Positions 19,233 through 28,970 of a stretch of 64,000 bases of DNA are shown here, one piece after another. Both the position numbers and the translations under genes were made by a program. Origin of the DNA: Actinomadura kijaniata NBRC 14229 (GTDB lineage: Bacteria; Actinomycetota; Actinomycetes; Streptosporangiales; Streptosporangiaceae); NCBI RefSeq assembly GCF_001552175.1, contig NZ_BCQR01000029.1, positions 23,021-87,020 on the forward strand, written 5' to 3'. The notes beneath the pieces were generated by a model. It searched no databases and was not told where the DNA came from. It saw only the letters and a program-made list of their open reading frames with translations. How positions within the stretch are numbered: the stretch's first letter is position 1; the number at the start of each line of letters is the position of its first letter.

Positions 19233-21686
19233 ATGGCTGAGTTCGGCGGCTCCCCCTCTCGCCCGGCCGTGACGACCGCGGCGCGGGATCTGTTCGAGCG
19301 CCTGCGCTGCCGGTACTTCCAGATCCCGCCGGGACTGCGGTTCCTGGGCGGGGTCGTGCTGGCCGCGGCCGTGCTGGCGGTGACGGTCGCGCTGGGCGGG
19401 CCCGTCCCGGCGGTCGCGGCGGTCACGCTGGTCCTGCTGGTGGTGGCGCACCTGACGCTGCGGTCCCCGGCGGGGATGGCGGTCGTGGCGATGGTGCCGG
19501 TGTGGCTGGCGGCGTCGGTCCTGCTGGGGCGGCTGTATCCGTCCGGCGGCGCGTTCTACGGCGACGAGTCGGCATGGCTGGCGGTGCTGGTGTTCCCGGT
19601 GGCGTTCCTGGCGCTGCGGATGCGCGGATACGCGCCGTGGCGGACGGTGCTGCTGGCGTTGCTGGCGGCCGGGGCGGCGGCCGCGGCGACCGCGCCGGCC
19701 TGGCCGGACCCGCACGTCGCGCCCGCCTGGCTGGCCGCGGCGGCGGTGCTGGCCTACCGCTGGGCGCGGGCGCGCGACACGGTGCCCGCCGAGGCGTACG
19801 AGACCGGCTGGGTGCAGGAGCAGGCGAACCCCGGAGGGAACGGCATGGCGGTGCCCGGCAGACCCCCGGCCGAACGGGGCCGGCGCGCGTCCGACGACGC
19901 CCCCGAGCCGCAGCCCGCCCCGCCCGCCGTCCCCGAGCCCGCGACCGCCGAGCCCGAGCCGCGCCCGTCGGTGAGCGACGCGCTCGCCGAGCTGGAGGAG
20001 ATGATCGGGCTGGAGCCGGTCAAGCGGCAGGTCCGCTCGATCGCGGCGTCCATCGAGGCGGCGCACCTGCGGGCCGCCGCCGGGGTGCCGACCGAGAAGC
20101 CGATGCGGCACTTCGTGTTCGTCGGGCCGCCGGGCACCGGCAAGACCACCGTGGCCCGCGTGCTGGCGAAGATCTTCTACGCGTTCGGGCTGCTGCCGAC
20201 ACCGAACGTGGTGGAGGCGCACCGCGCGGACCTGGTCGGGGAGTTCCTCGGCGCCACCGCGCTCAAGACGAACCGGCTGATCGACTCGGCGCTCGGCGGA
20301 GTGCTGTTCGTGGACGAGGCGTACGCGCTGGTCAACGCCGCCGAGGGGCAGCCGGACCGGTTCGGCGACGAGGCGGTGCAGACGCTGCTGAAACGCGCCG
20401 AGGACGACCGCGACAACCTGGTGGTCATCCTGGCCGGGTACGAGCCGCAGATGGCCGGGCTGCTGGACTCCAACCCGGGGCTGGCCTCGCGGTTCGGCAC
20501 CCGCGTGCACTTCCCGTCCTACCGGCCCGACGAGCTGCTCCGGATCGCCGAGTACCACGTCGCGCAGCGCGAGGACCGTCTCGACGAGGACGCGCGCCGC
20601 CGCCTGACCGACCGGTTCGCCGAGGTGACCCGCCGGGGCGTCGTGGACGAGCTGGGCAACGGCCGGTTCGTGCGCTCGCTCACCGAGGCCGCCGCCCGCG
20701 CCCGCGACGTCCGGGTCGTCGGGGGCGCGGCGGGGCGGACGCCGTCGGCCGAGGACCTGGTGACGCTGCGGGCCGAGGACGTCGACACCGCGTTCGCCGA
20801 GGTCACCGAGCGGTACCGGGGGTACGCCGAGACCCCGACGCTGGACGAGGCGCTCGGCGCGCTCGACGCGATGATCGGGCTGGCGCCGGTGAAGCGCCAG
20901 GTCCGCGAGATCGCCGCCCAGCTCCAGGTCGCCCGGCTGCGCCAGGAGCAGGGCCTGGTGACCCGCCCGCCGACCCGCCACTTCGTGTTCGCCGGGCCGC
21001 CCGGCACCGGCAAGACGACCGTGGCGCGCGTGCTGGGCAGCGTGTTCGCCGCGCTGGGCCTGCTGGCGCGGCCCTCGGTCGTGGAGGCCCAGCGCGCCGA
21101 CCTGGTGGGCGAGCACCTCGGCTCCACCGCCCTCAAGACGAACCGGCTGGTCGACTCGGCGCTCGGCGGGGTGCTGTTCGTGGACGAGGCGTACGCGCTC
21201 GACAATCCCGGTTACGGCGGCGGCGACGCGTTCGGCATGGAGGCGGTGCAGACGCTGCTGAAACGCGCCGAGGACGACCGCGACCGCCTGGTGGTGGTGC
21301 TGGCGGGCTACCCCGGCGACATGGACCGCTTCCTGTCGAGCAACCCCGGCCTGGCGTCCCGGTTCGACGTCCGCGTGGACTTCCCGTCCTACGGCCCCGA
21401 CGAGCTCCTCCAGATCGCCCAGCTCATCGCCGAGGAGAGCGGCGACCGCTGGGAGGAACGCGCGCTGGACGACCTCGCCCTGGTCTTCCAGCACGTCGTC
21501 GGCCAGGGCCGCGTCGACGAGCTCGGCAACGGCCGGTTCGCGCGCTCCCTCTACGAGAAGGCGTGCGCCTGCCGGGCCCTGCGCGCCGCCGCCCTGGGCC
21601 CGGCGGCGACGGCCGAGGACCTGACGACGCTGACGGTGCGGGACGTACGCGAGGCGGTGCGGGGCATGGCTCATCGCCTCGGCTGA
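19233..21686 (+). CDS. Membrane-anchored tandem AAA+ ATPase (CbbX/SpoVK type)
   Basis: A protein of about 817 residues. Residues about 30-190 contain four to five hydrophobic segments, followed by a Pro/Glu-rich linker (about 205-245). Two CbbX-like AAA+ modules follow: Walker [10 protein letters not shown] at 298 (K304) and 588 (K594), each with [10 protein letters not shown] as Walker B and a later NPGLASRF arginine-finger region. The modules are close copies, so this is an internal duplication. CbbX and EccA relatives remodel protein complexes; EccA serves type VII secretion. No esx or ecc gene is in the window, so the substrate is unknown. ATG 19233 lacks a clear ribosome site and may be leaderless. 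Confidence 0.85.
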   Translation: MAEFGGSPSRPAVTTAARDLFERLRCRYFQIPPGLRFLGGVVLAAAVLAVTVALGGPVPAVAAVTLVLLVVAHLTLRSPAGMAVVAMVPVWLAASVLLGRLYPSGGAFYGDESAWLAVLVFPVAFLALRMRGYAPWRTVLLALLAAGAAAAATAPAWPDPHVAPAWLAAAAVLAYRWARARDTVPAEAYETGWVQEQANPGGNGMAVPGRPPAERGRRASDDAPEPQPAPPAVPEPATAEPEPRPSVSDALAELEEMIGLEPVKRQVRSIAASIEAAHLRAAAGVPTEKPMRHFVFVGPPGTGKTTVARVLAKIFYAFGLLPTPNVVEAHRADLVGEFLGATALKTNRLIDSALGGVLFVDEAYALVNAAEGQPDRFGDEAVQTLLKRAEDDRDNLVVILAGYEPQMAGLLDSNPGLASRFGTRVHFPSYRPDELLRIAEYHVAQREDRLDEDARRRLTDRFAEVTRRGVVDELGNGRFVRSLTEAAARARDVRVVGGAAGRTPSAEDLVTLRAEDVDTAFAEVTERYRGYAETPTLDEALGALDAMIGLAPVKRQVREIAAQLQVARLRQEQGLVTRPPTRHFVFAGPPGTGKTTVARVLGSVFAALGLLARPSVVEAQRADLVGEHLGSTALKTNRLVDSALGGVLFVDEAYALDNPGYGGGDAFGMEAVQTLLKRAEDDRDRLVVVLAGYPGDMDRFLSSNPGLASRFDVRVDFPSYGPDELLQIAQLIAEESGDRWEERALDDLALVFQHVVGQGRVDELGNGRFARSLYEKACACRALRAAALGPAATAEDLTTLTVRDVREAVRGMAHRLG

Positions 21687-21726
21687 GCCCTCCCGAACTG
21701 TCGGACCCCTGCGGTTGAATGCCGCC

Positions 21727-22791
21727 ATGGACTCGGTGACCTGGCCCCAGGTGCTCGCGTGGCGCTCGCGGCGGCAGTACCTCGAACGACCCGCCGACGC
21801 CTCCGCGCTCGCCATCACCCGCCGCCTGGCGGGCGTCCAGGCGCAGGTCGCCTCGGCCGCCGAGCTGTCGATCGCGATACGCCGGTCCGCCCCCGACCCG
21901 GACGAGGTCCCCCGCGCGCTCTGGCGCGACCGGACGCTGGTCCGGACGTGGGCGATGCGCGGCACCCTCCACCTGCTCCCCGCCGACGAGGCGGGCGCGT
22001 ACCTGCGGCTGTCGAGCGTGGTCCGCCACTGGGAGAAGCCCAGCTGGCAGAAGCTGGCCAACGCGACCCCGGCCGACCTGGAGGCCATCGCCGCCGCCGC
22101 GACCGCCGCCCTCTCCGGCGGCGCCGCGCTCACCCGCGAGGAGCTGGCCGCCGCCATCATCGAGGAGACCGGCTCGGCGCACCTGGCCGAGGCGCTGGGC
22201 TCGGGCTGGGGGACGCTGCTCAAGCCGCTGGCGTGGTGGGGCGTGCTGTGCCACGGGCCGTCGCAGGGCACGCGGGTGACGTTCACCGCCCCGCCCTACA
22301 CGCTGCCGGACGTGGAGGACGCCGCCCGGACGGTGCTGCGCGCGTTCCTCGGCGCGCACGGCCCCGCGACCCCCGACACGTTCGACAACTGGCTCATGCG
22401 GAAGATGAACCGCAAGAAGGACGTGCGGGGGTGGTTCGAGGCCCTCGCCGACGAGTTGACCACCCTCGACGTCGAGGGCGTCCCGATGCGGGTCCTGACC
22501 GAGCACCTGGACGAGCTCCTCCACACCGAACCGACGTCCTCGGTCCGCCTGCTGGGCCCGTTCGACCACTACATCCTGGGCGCGGGCACGGGCGACCCGA
22601 ACGTGGTGCCCCCCGACCGCCGCAAGGAGGTCAGCCGCACCGCGGGCTGGATCTCCCCGGTCGTCCTGCACGGGGGCAGGGTCGCCGGGGTCTGGGAGCC
22701 CGTCGGCGGCGAACCGAAGATCACCCTCTTCACGGACGTCCCCCCGGACGCCCTGGCCGCCGAGGCGGAGCGGATACGCCCGCTGCTGTGA
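21727..22791 (+). CDS. Winged-helix DNA-binding domain protein (HTH_42 family)
   Basis: A 354-residue member of the HTH_42 family, to which the E. coli crosslink-repair glycosylase YcaQ belongs. Family features are RRLAGVQAQVASAAELSIAIR near the N-terminus (shown in part), RTWAMRGTLHLLPADE and the C-terminal LLGPFDHYILG. Actinobacterial copies are usually annotated only as winged-helix proteins; some act in DNA repair or antibiotic self-resistance. ATG 21727 starts the conserved region; a TTG 12 bases upstream is possible. It follows the AAA+ gene by 40 bases. Confidence 0.85.
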   Translation: MDSVTWPQVLAWRSRRQYLERPADASALAITRRLAGVQAQVASAAELSIAIRRSAPDPDEVPRALWRDRTLVRTWAMRGTLHLLPADEAGAYLRLSSVVRHWEKPSWQKLANATPADLEAIAAAATAALSGGAALTREELAAAIIEETGSAHLAEALGSGWGTLLKPLAWWGVLCHGPSQGTRVTFTAPPYTLPDVEDAARTVLRAFLGAHGPATPDTFDNWLMRKMNRKKDVRGWFEALADELTTLDVEGVPMRVLTEHLDELLHTEPTSSVRLLGPFDHYILGAGTGDPNVVPPDRRKEVSRTAGWISPVVLHGGRVAGVWEPVGGEPKITLFTDVPPDALAAEAERIRPLL

Positions 22792-22794
22792 CCC

Positions 22795-22953
22795 TCAGCC
22801 CCTCCGCGAGGGCCAGTCTCCCGCCCGCCAGTCCCGGCCGTCCCGCGAGTCGGCCACCCACAGCCCGGTGAGCCCGCACACCGCCAGAACGACGACCAAC
22901 GCCAGCACTACCAACGTGCCCATGACCAGAGGATGCGCCCGTTCGCGCCACAT
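22795..22953 (-). CDS. Small single-pass membrane protein
   Basis: A possible 52-residue protein: a charged start (MWRERAHPL), one hydrophobic helix (VMGTLVVLALVVVLAVCGLT) and a polar, Asp/Arg-rich tail. It converges with the HTH_42 gene three bases away and is divergent from the histidine phosphatase. No family is recognised and the ribosome site is weak; a longer frame begins at 22989. It is called mainly for its coherent membrane topology. Confidence 0.45.
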   Translation of the reverse strand: MWRERAHPLVMGTLVVLALVVVLAVCGLTGLWVADSRDGRDWRAGDWPSRRG

Positions 22954-23003
22954 TGACAGGACCAATTTCCCTTGTCCGGCGTAGACCACCGTAGGGTGCG
23001 GGT

Positions 23004-23699
23004 GTGGGCGGGCGGGACGAGGTGATCGAGTACCGGCAGGAGCGCTACCGGCCTCCCGCGGGCGCGGTGACGGTGCTGCTGGTGCGGCACGGGGCGTCGC
23101 GGGCGGCGCGGGCCGACGCGCCGTTCCCGCTGGTCGGCGGGCACGCCGACCCCGAGCTGGCGGCGGAGGGGCACCGGCAGGCCGAGCGCGTCTGCGCCCG
23201 GCTCGCCGGGGAACGCCTCGACGCCGTCTACGTGACCACGCTGCGGCGCACCGCGCAGACCGCCGCGCCGCTGGTCCGGCGGCTCGGGATCGAGCCGCGC
23301 GTGGAGGCCGACCTGCGCGAGGTGCACCTCGGGGCCTGGGAGGGCGGCCTGTTCCGGAGGATGGTCGCCGAGGACGCCCCCGAGGCGCGGCGGCTGTGGG
23401 CCGAGGAACGCTGGGACGTCATCCCGGGCGCGGAGTCGAACGAGGCGCTGGCCGCGCGGGTGCGGCGCGGGATCGACCGGATCGCCGCCGCGCATCCGGG
23501 CGGACGCGTCGCGGTCTTCACCCACGGCGGCGTGATCGCCCAGGCGCTGTCGCTGGCCGCCGGGGCGCGCCCGCTGGCGTTCCTCGGGACCGACAACTGC
23601 TCGATCTCGGAACTGGTCGTGATCGGCGAACGCTGGTCCGTGCGCCGCTTCAACGACACCGCCCACCTGGACGGCCCCGGGGACGGCGCCCTCACCTGA
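23004..23699 (+). CDS. Histidine phosphatase family protein
   Basis: A 231-residue phosphoglycerate mutase-like phosphatase. The RHG motif with the nucleophilic histidine is in VLLVRHGAS; the partner residues appear in TTLRRTAQTA and the second histidine in VAVFTHGGVI. The family removes phosphate from sugars, nucleotides or cofactors; the substrate is not evident. GTG at 23004 is used because no other start lies near the beginning of the fold. Transcribed alone on the plus strand. Confidence 0.9.
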   Translation: MGGRDEVIEYRQERYRPPAGAVTVLLVRHGASRAARADAPFPLVGGHADPELAAEGHRQAERVCARLAGERLDAVYVTTLRRTAQTAAPLVRRLGIEPRVEADLREVHLGAWEGGLFRRMVAEDAPEARRLWAEERWDVIPGAESNEALAARVRRGIDRIAAAHPGGRVAVFTHGGVIAQALSLAAGARPLAFLGTDNCSISELVVIGERWSVRRFNDTAHLDGPGDGALT

Positions 23700-23735
23700 G
23701 GCGGAACGTCCGTGCCCGAGGCGGAACGGCCGTGC
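23698..23735. repeat. Two-copy 20-base direct repeat
   Basis: GAGGCGGAACGTCCGTGC at 23698-23715 recurs at 23718-23735 with one mismatch. The first copy includes the last base of the phosphatase stop region. No function is apparent; the 159-base gap to pxpA holds no gene. Confidence 0.7.
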
Positions 23736-23858
23736 GCGGCGACTTCCGGCGCGGCATCTCCAGCGCCTCGGCGGGCACCGCCGGGCGGCCGACCGGACCA
23801 GGCGACGCTCCACCGTCCCGGCCCCCGGCGCGGCGGCCCGGCCCGTTGCGGCATGTCC

Positions 23859-24611
23859 TCAGGCGAACGGCCGCGGGGTCACCCCCGCCGCCTCCAGGGC
23901 GGAGCGGACTGCGCGGGCCAGTTCCACCGCGCCGGGGGTGTCGCCGTGCACGCAGACCGACCGGGCGTCGAGCCTCACCACCGAGCCGTCGACGGCGACC
24001 ACCGTCCCGTCCGTCGCCATCCGCACCGCGCGCTCCACGACCGCGTCGGTGTCGTGGACCACCGCGCCCGGCTCGCGCCGCGACACCAGCCGCCCCTCGG
24101 GGGTGTAGGCGCGGTCGGCGAAGCACTCGGCCACCACCGTCAGGTCCTCGGCCGCCTCGTACACCGCCGAGCCCGGCAGCGTCAGCAGCGGCAGCGCCGG
24201 GTCGTAGGCGCGCACCGCGTCGGCCACCGCCCGCGCCTGCCCGGCGTCGCCGACGACCCGGTTGTAGAGCGCGCCGTGCGGCTTGACGTAGGCGACCCGG
24301 CCGCCCTCGGTCCGCGCGATGCCGTCCAGCGCGGCGATCTGGTACAGCACCTCGGCGGTCAGCTCGGCGGGCGCGACGTCCATCGCGCGGCGACCGAAAC
24401 CGGCCAGGTCCCGGTAGGACACCTGCGCGCCGATCGTCACGCCGCGCGCGACGGCGTCCGCGCACACCCGCCGCATCGTCAGGGGGTCCCCGGCGTGGAA
24501 ACCGCACGCGACGTTCGCGCTGGTCACCACCTCCAGCAACGCCTCGTCGTCGCCCAGCCGCCAGATGCCGAACCCCTCGCCGAGGTCGGCGTTGATGTCG
24601 ATGACCGCCAT
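23859..24611 (-). CDS. pxpA: 5-oxoprolinase subunit PxpA (LamB/YcsF family)
   Basis: A 250-residue protein of the LamB/YcsF family, a subunit of ATP-dependent 5-oxoprolinase that opens 5-oxoproline to glutamate. Signature stretches are IDINADLGEGFG at the start, SANVACGFHAGDP, and VKPHGALYN. In most bacteria pxpA works with pxpB and pxpC; neither is in this window. It is the second gene after the DUF1445 gene, separated by only 20 bases, so the two are one operon. Confidence 0.95.
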   Translation of the reverse strand: MAVIDINADLGEGFGIWRLGDDEALLEVVTSANVACGFHAGDPLTMRRVCADAVARGVTIGAQVSYRDLAGFGRRAMDVAPAELTAEVLYQIAALDGIARTEGGRVAYVKPHGALYNRVVGDAGQARAVADAVRAYDPALPLLTLPGSAVYEAAEDLTVVAECFADRAYTPEGRLVSRREPGAVVHDTDAVVERAVRMATDGTVVAVDGSVVRLDARSVCVHGDTPGAVELARAVRSALEAAGVTPRPFA

Positions 24612-24631
24612 GGGACAGGTCTACCACCCGC

Positions 24632-25432
24632 TCACAGCGGCGCGTCGGGCACGGGCGGGGCGTCGGACACGTCGGTGACGAACATCCGCCCCGGCGAGTG
24701 CGTGATGGCGAACTCCGGCTTCGCCGCCAGCACCACCGCCTGCGCCGTCACCCCGCACGCCCAGAACACCGGCACGTCGCCGGGCGCGAACTCCACCGGG
24801 TCCCCGAAGTCGGGCCGCGCCAGGTCGGCGATGCCGAGCGCCGCCGGGTCGCCCACGTGCACCGGCGGCCCGTGCGTCCCCAGACGCCGCGCGCTGACCT
24901 CGACGGCGGCGTCCACCATCGCGGGCGGGACCGGCCGCATCGACACCACCAGCGGGCCCGACAGCCGCCCCGCCGGGACGCACGGCCGGTCCGTCACGTA
25001 CATCGCCACGTTCCGGTCCTGGCCGATGTGCCGCACCGGGACGCCCGCCGCCGACAGCGCCGCCTCGAACCCGAAGCTGCATCCGATGAGGAACGCCACC
25101 AGGTCGTCGCGCCAGTACCCCGTCGCGTCGGCGACCTCGGCGACCGGCGCGCCGTTCTCGTACACGCGGTAGGCGGGCAGGTCGGTGCGCAGGTCGGCGG
25201 AGGCCGCGACCTCGCGCGGGTGCGGGTCGCCGGGGTCGGTGACCTCCAGCAGCGGGCACGCGTCGGGGTTGCGCTGGACGAACAGCAGCGTGTCGAACGC
25301 CAGGTCCCGCGGCACGGCGAGCAGGTTCGCCTGCGCGTAGCCCCGGCACCATCCGCTGGTCGTCGCGGCCTGCGCGCCGGTCCGGAACAGCGCGCGGGCC
25401 TGGGTGGGGGTGAGGACGGACGGCTGTGACAT
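24632..25432 (-). CDS. Putative hydro-lyase, DUF1445 (D-glutamate cyclase-like)
   Basis: A 266-residue DUF1445 protein. Conserved features include [24 protein letters not shown], and the C-terminal [14 protein letters not shown] related domain in mammalian D-glutamate cyclase converts D-glutamate to 5-oxoproline, and the family is often found beside pxpA, so a step feeding or using 5-oxoproline is a reasonable inference. ATG at 25432 is preceded only by a weak GGGCGGC. First gene of the operon with pxpA. Confidence 0.88.
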   Translation of the reverse strand: MSQPSVLTPTQARALFRTGAQAATTSGWCRGYAQANLLAVPRDLAFDTLLFVQRNPDACPLLEVTDPGDPHPREVAASADLRTDLPAYRVYENGAPVAEVADATGYWRDDLVAFLIGCSFGFEAALSAAGVPVRHIGQDRNVAMYVTDRPCVPAGRLSGPLVVSMRPVPPAMVDAAVEVSARRLGTHGPPVHVGDPAALGIADLARPDFGDPVEFAPGDVPVFWACGVTAQAVVLAAKPEFAITHSPGRMFVTDVSDAPPVPDAPL

Positions 25433-25461
25433 GCCGCCCGTTATGCCCTCGAAACGAGGTC

Positions 25462-25830
25462 TTAGACGGCCTCCTCGTGCAGGTCCTCGACCTCGTCCGC
25501 CGGAGCCCACGCCTGGTACACGCCCCGGTCGAACGGCTCCAGCCCCATCCGCTCGGCGACGGGGAACCTCCCGCCGGTGTACTCCACGCGCAGCCACCCG
25601 TCGTGCTCGCCCAGCACCACGAACGGCTCGTCGCGCCACCGGCAGTAGGTGCTCACGTACGACAGGCGCTCCACCTCGGCCGCCGGGACGACCCGCACGT
25701 GCCGCTCCGGCCCCACCTCGGCGAACCCCTCGGCGGGCCCGGACCGGTACAGCCGCACCCGCGCGCCGTCCGGGCTGGCCTCGTACTCGGCGCCGTTCCA
25801 CCGCGCGTAGAACCCGTGCCGGATGCTCAT
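25462..25830 (-). CDS. Small protein coupled to the TY-Chap/SseB gene
   Basis: A 122-residue acidic protein of unknown family: [20 protein letters not shown], then [19 protein letters not shown] and a C-terminal part ending EDLHEEAV. It looks like a small beta-rich domain rich in Trp, Tyr and Phe, without signal peptide or membrane segment. Its ATG overlaps the stop of the preceding 514-residue gene by four bases, which implies tightly matched production. That spacing and the toxin-like layout of its partner suggest an immunity or chaperone role, but this is inference only. Confidence 0.75.
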   Translation of the reverse strand: MSIRHGFYARWNGAEYEASPDGARVRLYRSGPAEGFAEVGPERHVRVVPAAEVERLSYVSTYCRWRDEPFVVLGEHDGWLRVEYTGGRFPVAERMGLEPFDRGVYQAWAPADEVEDLHEEAV

Positions 25831-27371
25831 CGTCCCTCCCCGGCGCCCGCCGCCGGGCCCGCGGGCGGCGCGCCGGCCGGGGCCTGGGGCAGCCGGATCC
25901 GCCACTGCCGCAGGTCGGCGTCGAACGTCGCCACCAGCGTCACCCGTCCCGACGCGTGGATCCGGTACATCCGCGCGCCGTGCGGCAGCCGCTGACTGTT
26001 GATCTTGAATTCGGGGATCGCGGACCCGTCGCCGGGCGCGTATCCCGACCCCGGGAACGGGGCCTTCTCGATGACCCACCCGCCCGGGATGATCCCCATG
26101 CTCCACTCGTCGATCCCGCCCAGCGGCGTCCGGAACAGCTCCGGCTTGGCCGCGGGCCACCGGATCACGTGGACCGCCTCGTCGGCGGACGAGAACGGCG
26201 TCCCCTCGTACACCAGCCCCAGCCCGCGCACGAGCTTGGCCGGGGTGTCCAGCTCCAGCACGTCGCCCAGCCGGTGCACGTACCCGGCGACGCGGTCGTA
26301 GCCGCCGTCCAGGTAGTGCGCCACGTGGTCGGGCCGGATCACCTTCTGCATGACGACCGCGCCGCCGTCGTCGACGGTCGCGGTGTCCTCCGGCTCCGCC
26401 GCGGGGGAGGGGGGTGGCTGCGGAGCGGACGGCCGCGCGGACGGAACGTGACCGTTTCCGGCCACCGGCCGTTCGGCGGCCGACGGCCCGGCGGCGACCG
26501 GCGGTTCGGCGGGCGGAGGTTCGGCGGGCGGAGGTTCGGGGAGCGGCGGTTCGGCGGCGGGCGGCGCCGGCTGGAGGAGCAGCAGCGCGGACGCGTCCAG
26601 GTAGGCCGCGCTCGGCAGTCCCGGGTTCACCGCCAGCCGCCAGTCCGGATGCGGCCAGTCCCGGGCCAGCCGCTCCAGCGTCGCGGGCCGGTGGTGGACC
26701 GCCTGGCCGCGCAGCGACCGGTCCATCGCCTCCGGCGAGGTGAACGCCAGCACGAACGTCCCGTCGCCGAACCGGGCCGTCGCGTACCGGTCCCCGGCCG
26801 CCGACGGGTCGCCCGGGGCGGGCAGGCACAGCGTGACGCCCGCCAGGAGCTCCAGGTACCGCCGCTGGTCACCGCGTTCGCGGGCGGCGGCCAGCGCCGC
26901 CTCCAGGTCGGCCTCGGCGGCGCTGCCCGGCGTCCGCTCCGCCTCGGGGATCGCCACCGGGATGCCGAGGCCCGGCAGCGCCAGCGCCCCGCCCCCGGTC
27001 CGGCCGGCCTGGTACACCAGCTCCAGCGGCGTGCGCACCCCGTACACGTCGCGGAACGCCGCCACCATCCGCGCCGCCAGCCGCCCGCACGCCTCGGTGA
27101 ACGCGTCGTCGGCGGGGGCGCGGTCCCACCAGTTGCGCCGCGCGTCGTCGTCGGGCGGTCGCCATCCCAGCCCGGCCAGCCGCCGTTCCTGCCGTCCCGA
27201 CAGCGGCCGGGGCAGGAACGCGCTGCCGACCGCCTCGGCGTCCAGCACGTCGTCCGCCCGCATCGCCTGCGTGTAGGGCAGGCCGCCGGGCCCCTGCACG
27301 ATCAGGAACGACCGGGCCGGGAGCCGCATCAGCTCGACGGCCAGCCGTTCGGCGAAGTCGTTCCAGTCCAA
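25827..27371 (-). CDS. TY-Chap/SseB protein with C-terminal uncharacterised domain
   Basis: A 514-residue, apparently cytosolic multidomain protein. Residues about 1-130 resemble the TY-Chap domain (related to type III secretion chaperones: [16 protein letters not shown], then [15 protein letters not shown]). Residues about 155-270 look like an SseB domain ([31 protein letters not shown]). A Pro/Glu/Ala linker (about 275-345) precedes a C-terminal domain of about 150 residues with [17 protein letters not shown] and a final [13 protein letters not shown] do not recognise the last domain. The modular build resembles polymorphic toxins and their partners. It shares its first two domains and its tail with the upstream paralogue. 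Confidence 0.75.
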   Translation of the reverse strand: MDWNDFAERLAVELMRLPARSFLIVQGPGGLPYTQAMRADDVLDAEAVGSAFLPRPLSGRQERRLAGLGWRPPDDDARRNWWDRAPADDAFTEACGRLAARMVAAFRDVYGVRTPLELVYQAGRTGGGALALPGLGIPVAIPEAERTPGSAAEADLEAALAAARERGDQRRYLELLAGVTLCLPAPGDPSAAGDRYATARFGDGTFVLAFTSPEAMDRSLRGQAVHHRPATLERLARDWPHPDWRLAVNPGLPSAAYLDASALLLLQPAPPAAEPPLPEPPPAEPPPAEPPVAAGPSAAERPVAGNGHVPSARPSAPQPPPSPAAEPEDTATVDDGGAVVMQKVIRPDHVAHYLDGGYDRVAGYVHRLGDVLELDTPAKLVRGLGLVYEGTPFSSADEAVHVIRWPAAKPELFRTPLGGIDEWSMGIIPGGWVIEKAPFPGSGYAPGDGSAIPEFKINSQRLPHGARMYRIHASGRVTLVATFDADLRQWRIRLPQAPAGAPPAGPAAGAGEGR

Positions 27372-27450
27372 TGGGTCCCAACCCTCGCGTGCTCGACCTG
27401 ACGTACCAGAAGTTAGCCGCCCGGCCGGGCCCGCGGGACCCGGCCCCGGC

Positions 27451-28866
27451 TCATTCGGTGCCGAGCGTGGAGGCCAGGTCGGTGCGGACCGGGGTCCAGA
27501 CCCCGCCGATCGCGTCGTAGACCGCGACGAGCAGCTCGCCGTCGTCGGTGGCCTGCCACATCCGGGTGCCCTGCGACGGCCGGATGACCGGCGGCCCCGG
27601 AGGCGCGGGCGGCACGGGCGGCACCGGGGGTACTGCGGCGGGCTCGGGCTCGGTGGGCGCGCCGTAGGGCAGCGCGGGAACGGGCTCCTCGGCCACCGGG
27701 GGCTCCGCGAGGGCCTCCAGGGGGAGCGGCACCGGGGGCTCCACGGGGGGCGCCACCAGAGGCTCCACGGGAGGCGCCACCGGGGCCTCCGCGAGGGGCG
27801 CCACAGGGGGCTCCACCGAAGGCGTCACCGGCGGTACCGTCGGAGGCTCCACCTGAGGCGGCATCGCCTGCGCCGTCGGCGGGGCCACCGGAGGCGTCGC
27901 GGGCGGTTCCGGCGTGGGGGCGGTGCGCTGCTGCTTGTCCAGGCGGGTCACCGTGGCGACGTCCAGGTGCACCTCGCTGGGCAGGCCCGGGTTGACCGCC
28001 AGCTGCCAGGCCGGATCCGGCCACACCGCCAGCAGCGCCCCGAACGAGGTGTTCTGCCAGCTCAGCGGCGTTCCGGGCAGCAGCAGATGGGCGGCGGCCA
28101 GCGCCTGCGGCGAGGTGAACACCGTGACGTAGACGCCCGACCCGATCGTGGTGGTCGGCAGGCCCGCGCCGGGCACGGCCGGGGCGGGGATCACCAGCGC
28201 GGCCGTCAGCAGCAGCTCGAAGTAGGTGGCGTGGTCGGCGCGCTGCTTGGCGTCGGCCAGCAGCGGCTCCAGCTCGTCGGGCAGGTCCGGCGCGGGCGCG
28301 GTGAACGTCTCCCCGAACGCCGGGACCGCCCCGTTCGCGTGGGGGACGGCGCCGGTCCCGGCGGGCGGCGGCGGGGCCTCCACCAGGGGCGGCAGCTCGC
28401 CGGTCGCGGGCCGGACGTGCTCGACCCGGCCGGGGTCGGCGACGTCGATCCCGAAGTCCGGCAGCTCGATCAGCCCGGTGCCGTGCCGGTGGAACGACTC
28501 GTACACCAGGTCCGAGGGCCGCCGCACGCCCTGCACGTCGCGCAGCGCGGTGACCATGACGTCGGCGAGGCGGCCGTGGTCCTCGGGGCCGGCGAACGCG
28601 GGCAGCTCGGTCCACCAGTTGCGCGGCGCGGGTTCGCCGGGCGGGCGCCACCCGGCGTCGCTCATGACCTCCTCGTCGGCGAGGGTGAGCAGCAGCGGCC
28701 CGTCCAGGAAGTTGTTGCTGACGGCCTCGGCGTACAGCCGGTCCGGCTCGCGCATGGCCTGGACGTAGTGCCGGCTCTCCTCGCGCTCGCGCACGATGAG
28801 GATGGTGTCGGTGTCGAGCGCCGCCAGCTCACGTCCCAGCCGCCGGGCGAACTCGGACCACTCCAA
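27451..28866 (-). CDS. TY-Chap/SseB paralogue with long Pro-Val repeat linker
   Basis: About 471 residues, a diverged copy of the downstream gene. The TY-Chap-like start (LEWSEFARRLGRELAAL) and the SseB-like region ([33 protein letters not shown]) align with it. A linker of about 130 residues is made of repeated short units such as PPVEPPVAP. Only the last 35 residues (TRMWQATDDGELLVAVYDA) match the end of the paralogue's C-terminal domain; the rest of that domain is missing. TTG at 28866 was chosen because it aligns with the paralogue's ATG and has GGGAG eight bases upstream; a longer frame reaches 28974. Confidence 0.7.
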   Translation of the reverse strand: MEWSEFARRLGRELAALDTDTILIVREREESRHYVQAMREPDRLYAEAVSNNFLDGPLLLTLADEEVMSDAGWRPPGEPAPRNWWTELPAFAGPEDHGRLADVMVTALRDVQGVRRPSDLVYESFHRHGTGLIELPDFGIDVADPGRVEHVRPATGELPPLVEAPPPPAGTGAVPHANGAVPAFGETFTAPAPDLPDELEPLLADAKQRADHATYFELLLTAALVIPAPAVPGAGLPTTTIGSGVYVTVFTSPQALAAAHLLLPGTPLSWQNTSFGALLAVWPDPAWQLAVNPGLPSEVHLDVATVTRLDKQQRTAPTPEPPATPPVAPPTAQAMPPQVEPPTVPPVTPSVEPPVAPLAEAPVAPPVEPLVAPPVEPPVPLPLEALAEPPVAEEPVPALPYGAPTEPEPAAVPPVPPVPPAPPGPPVIRPSQGTRMWQATDDGELLVAVYDAIGGVWTPVRTDLASTLGTE

Positions 28867-28970
28867 CAAGATCACTCCCTCAGCCCCGGGGACGTCCCCC
28901 GGTCCCCCGTACGCCCCATGCCAGAGATCCCGATGATTGTCGCCCCGGACGCTTTCTGGCAAACCGGACG

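Noticed and set aside
19221..22286. Long minus-strand open frame antisense to the AAA+ gene
   Set aside because: Same GC artefact; repetitive Arg/His/Gln text with no domain.
25984..26640. Tuberculosis necrotizing toxin (TNT) assignment for the C-terminus of the 514-residue protein
   Set aside because: The architecture is suggestive, but the catalytic motif pattern of TNT enzymes could not be recognised, so no enzyme function is claimed.
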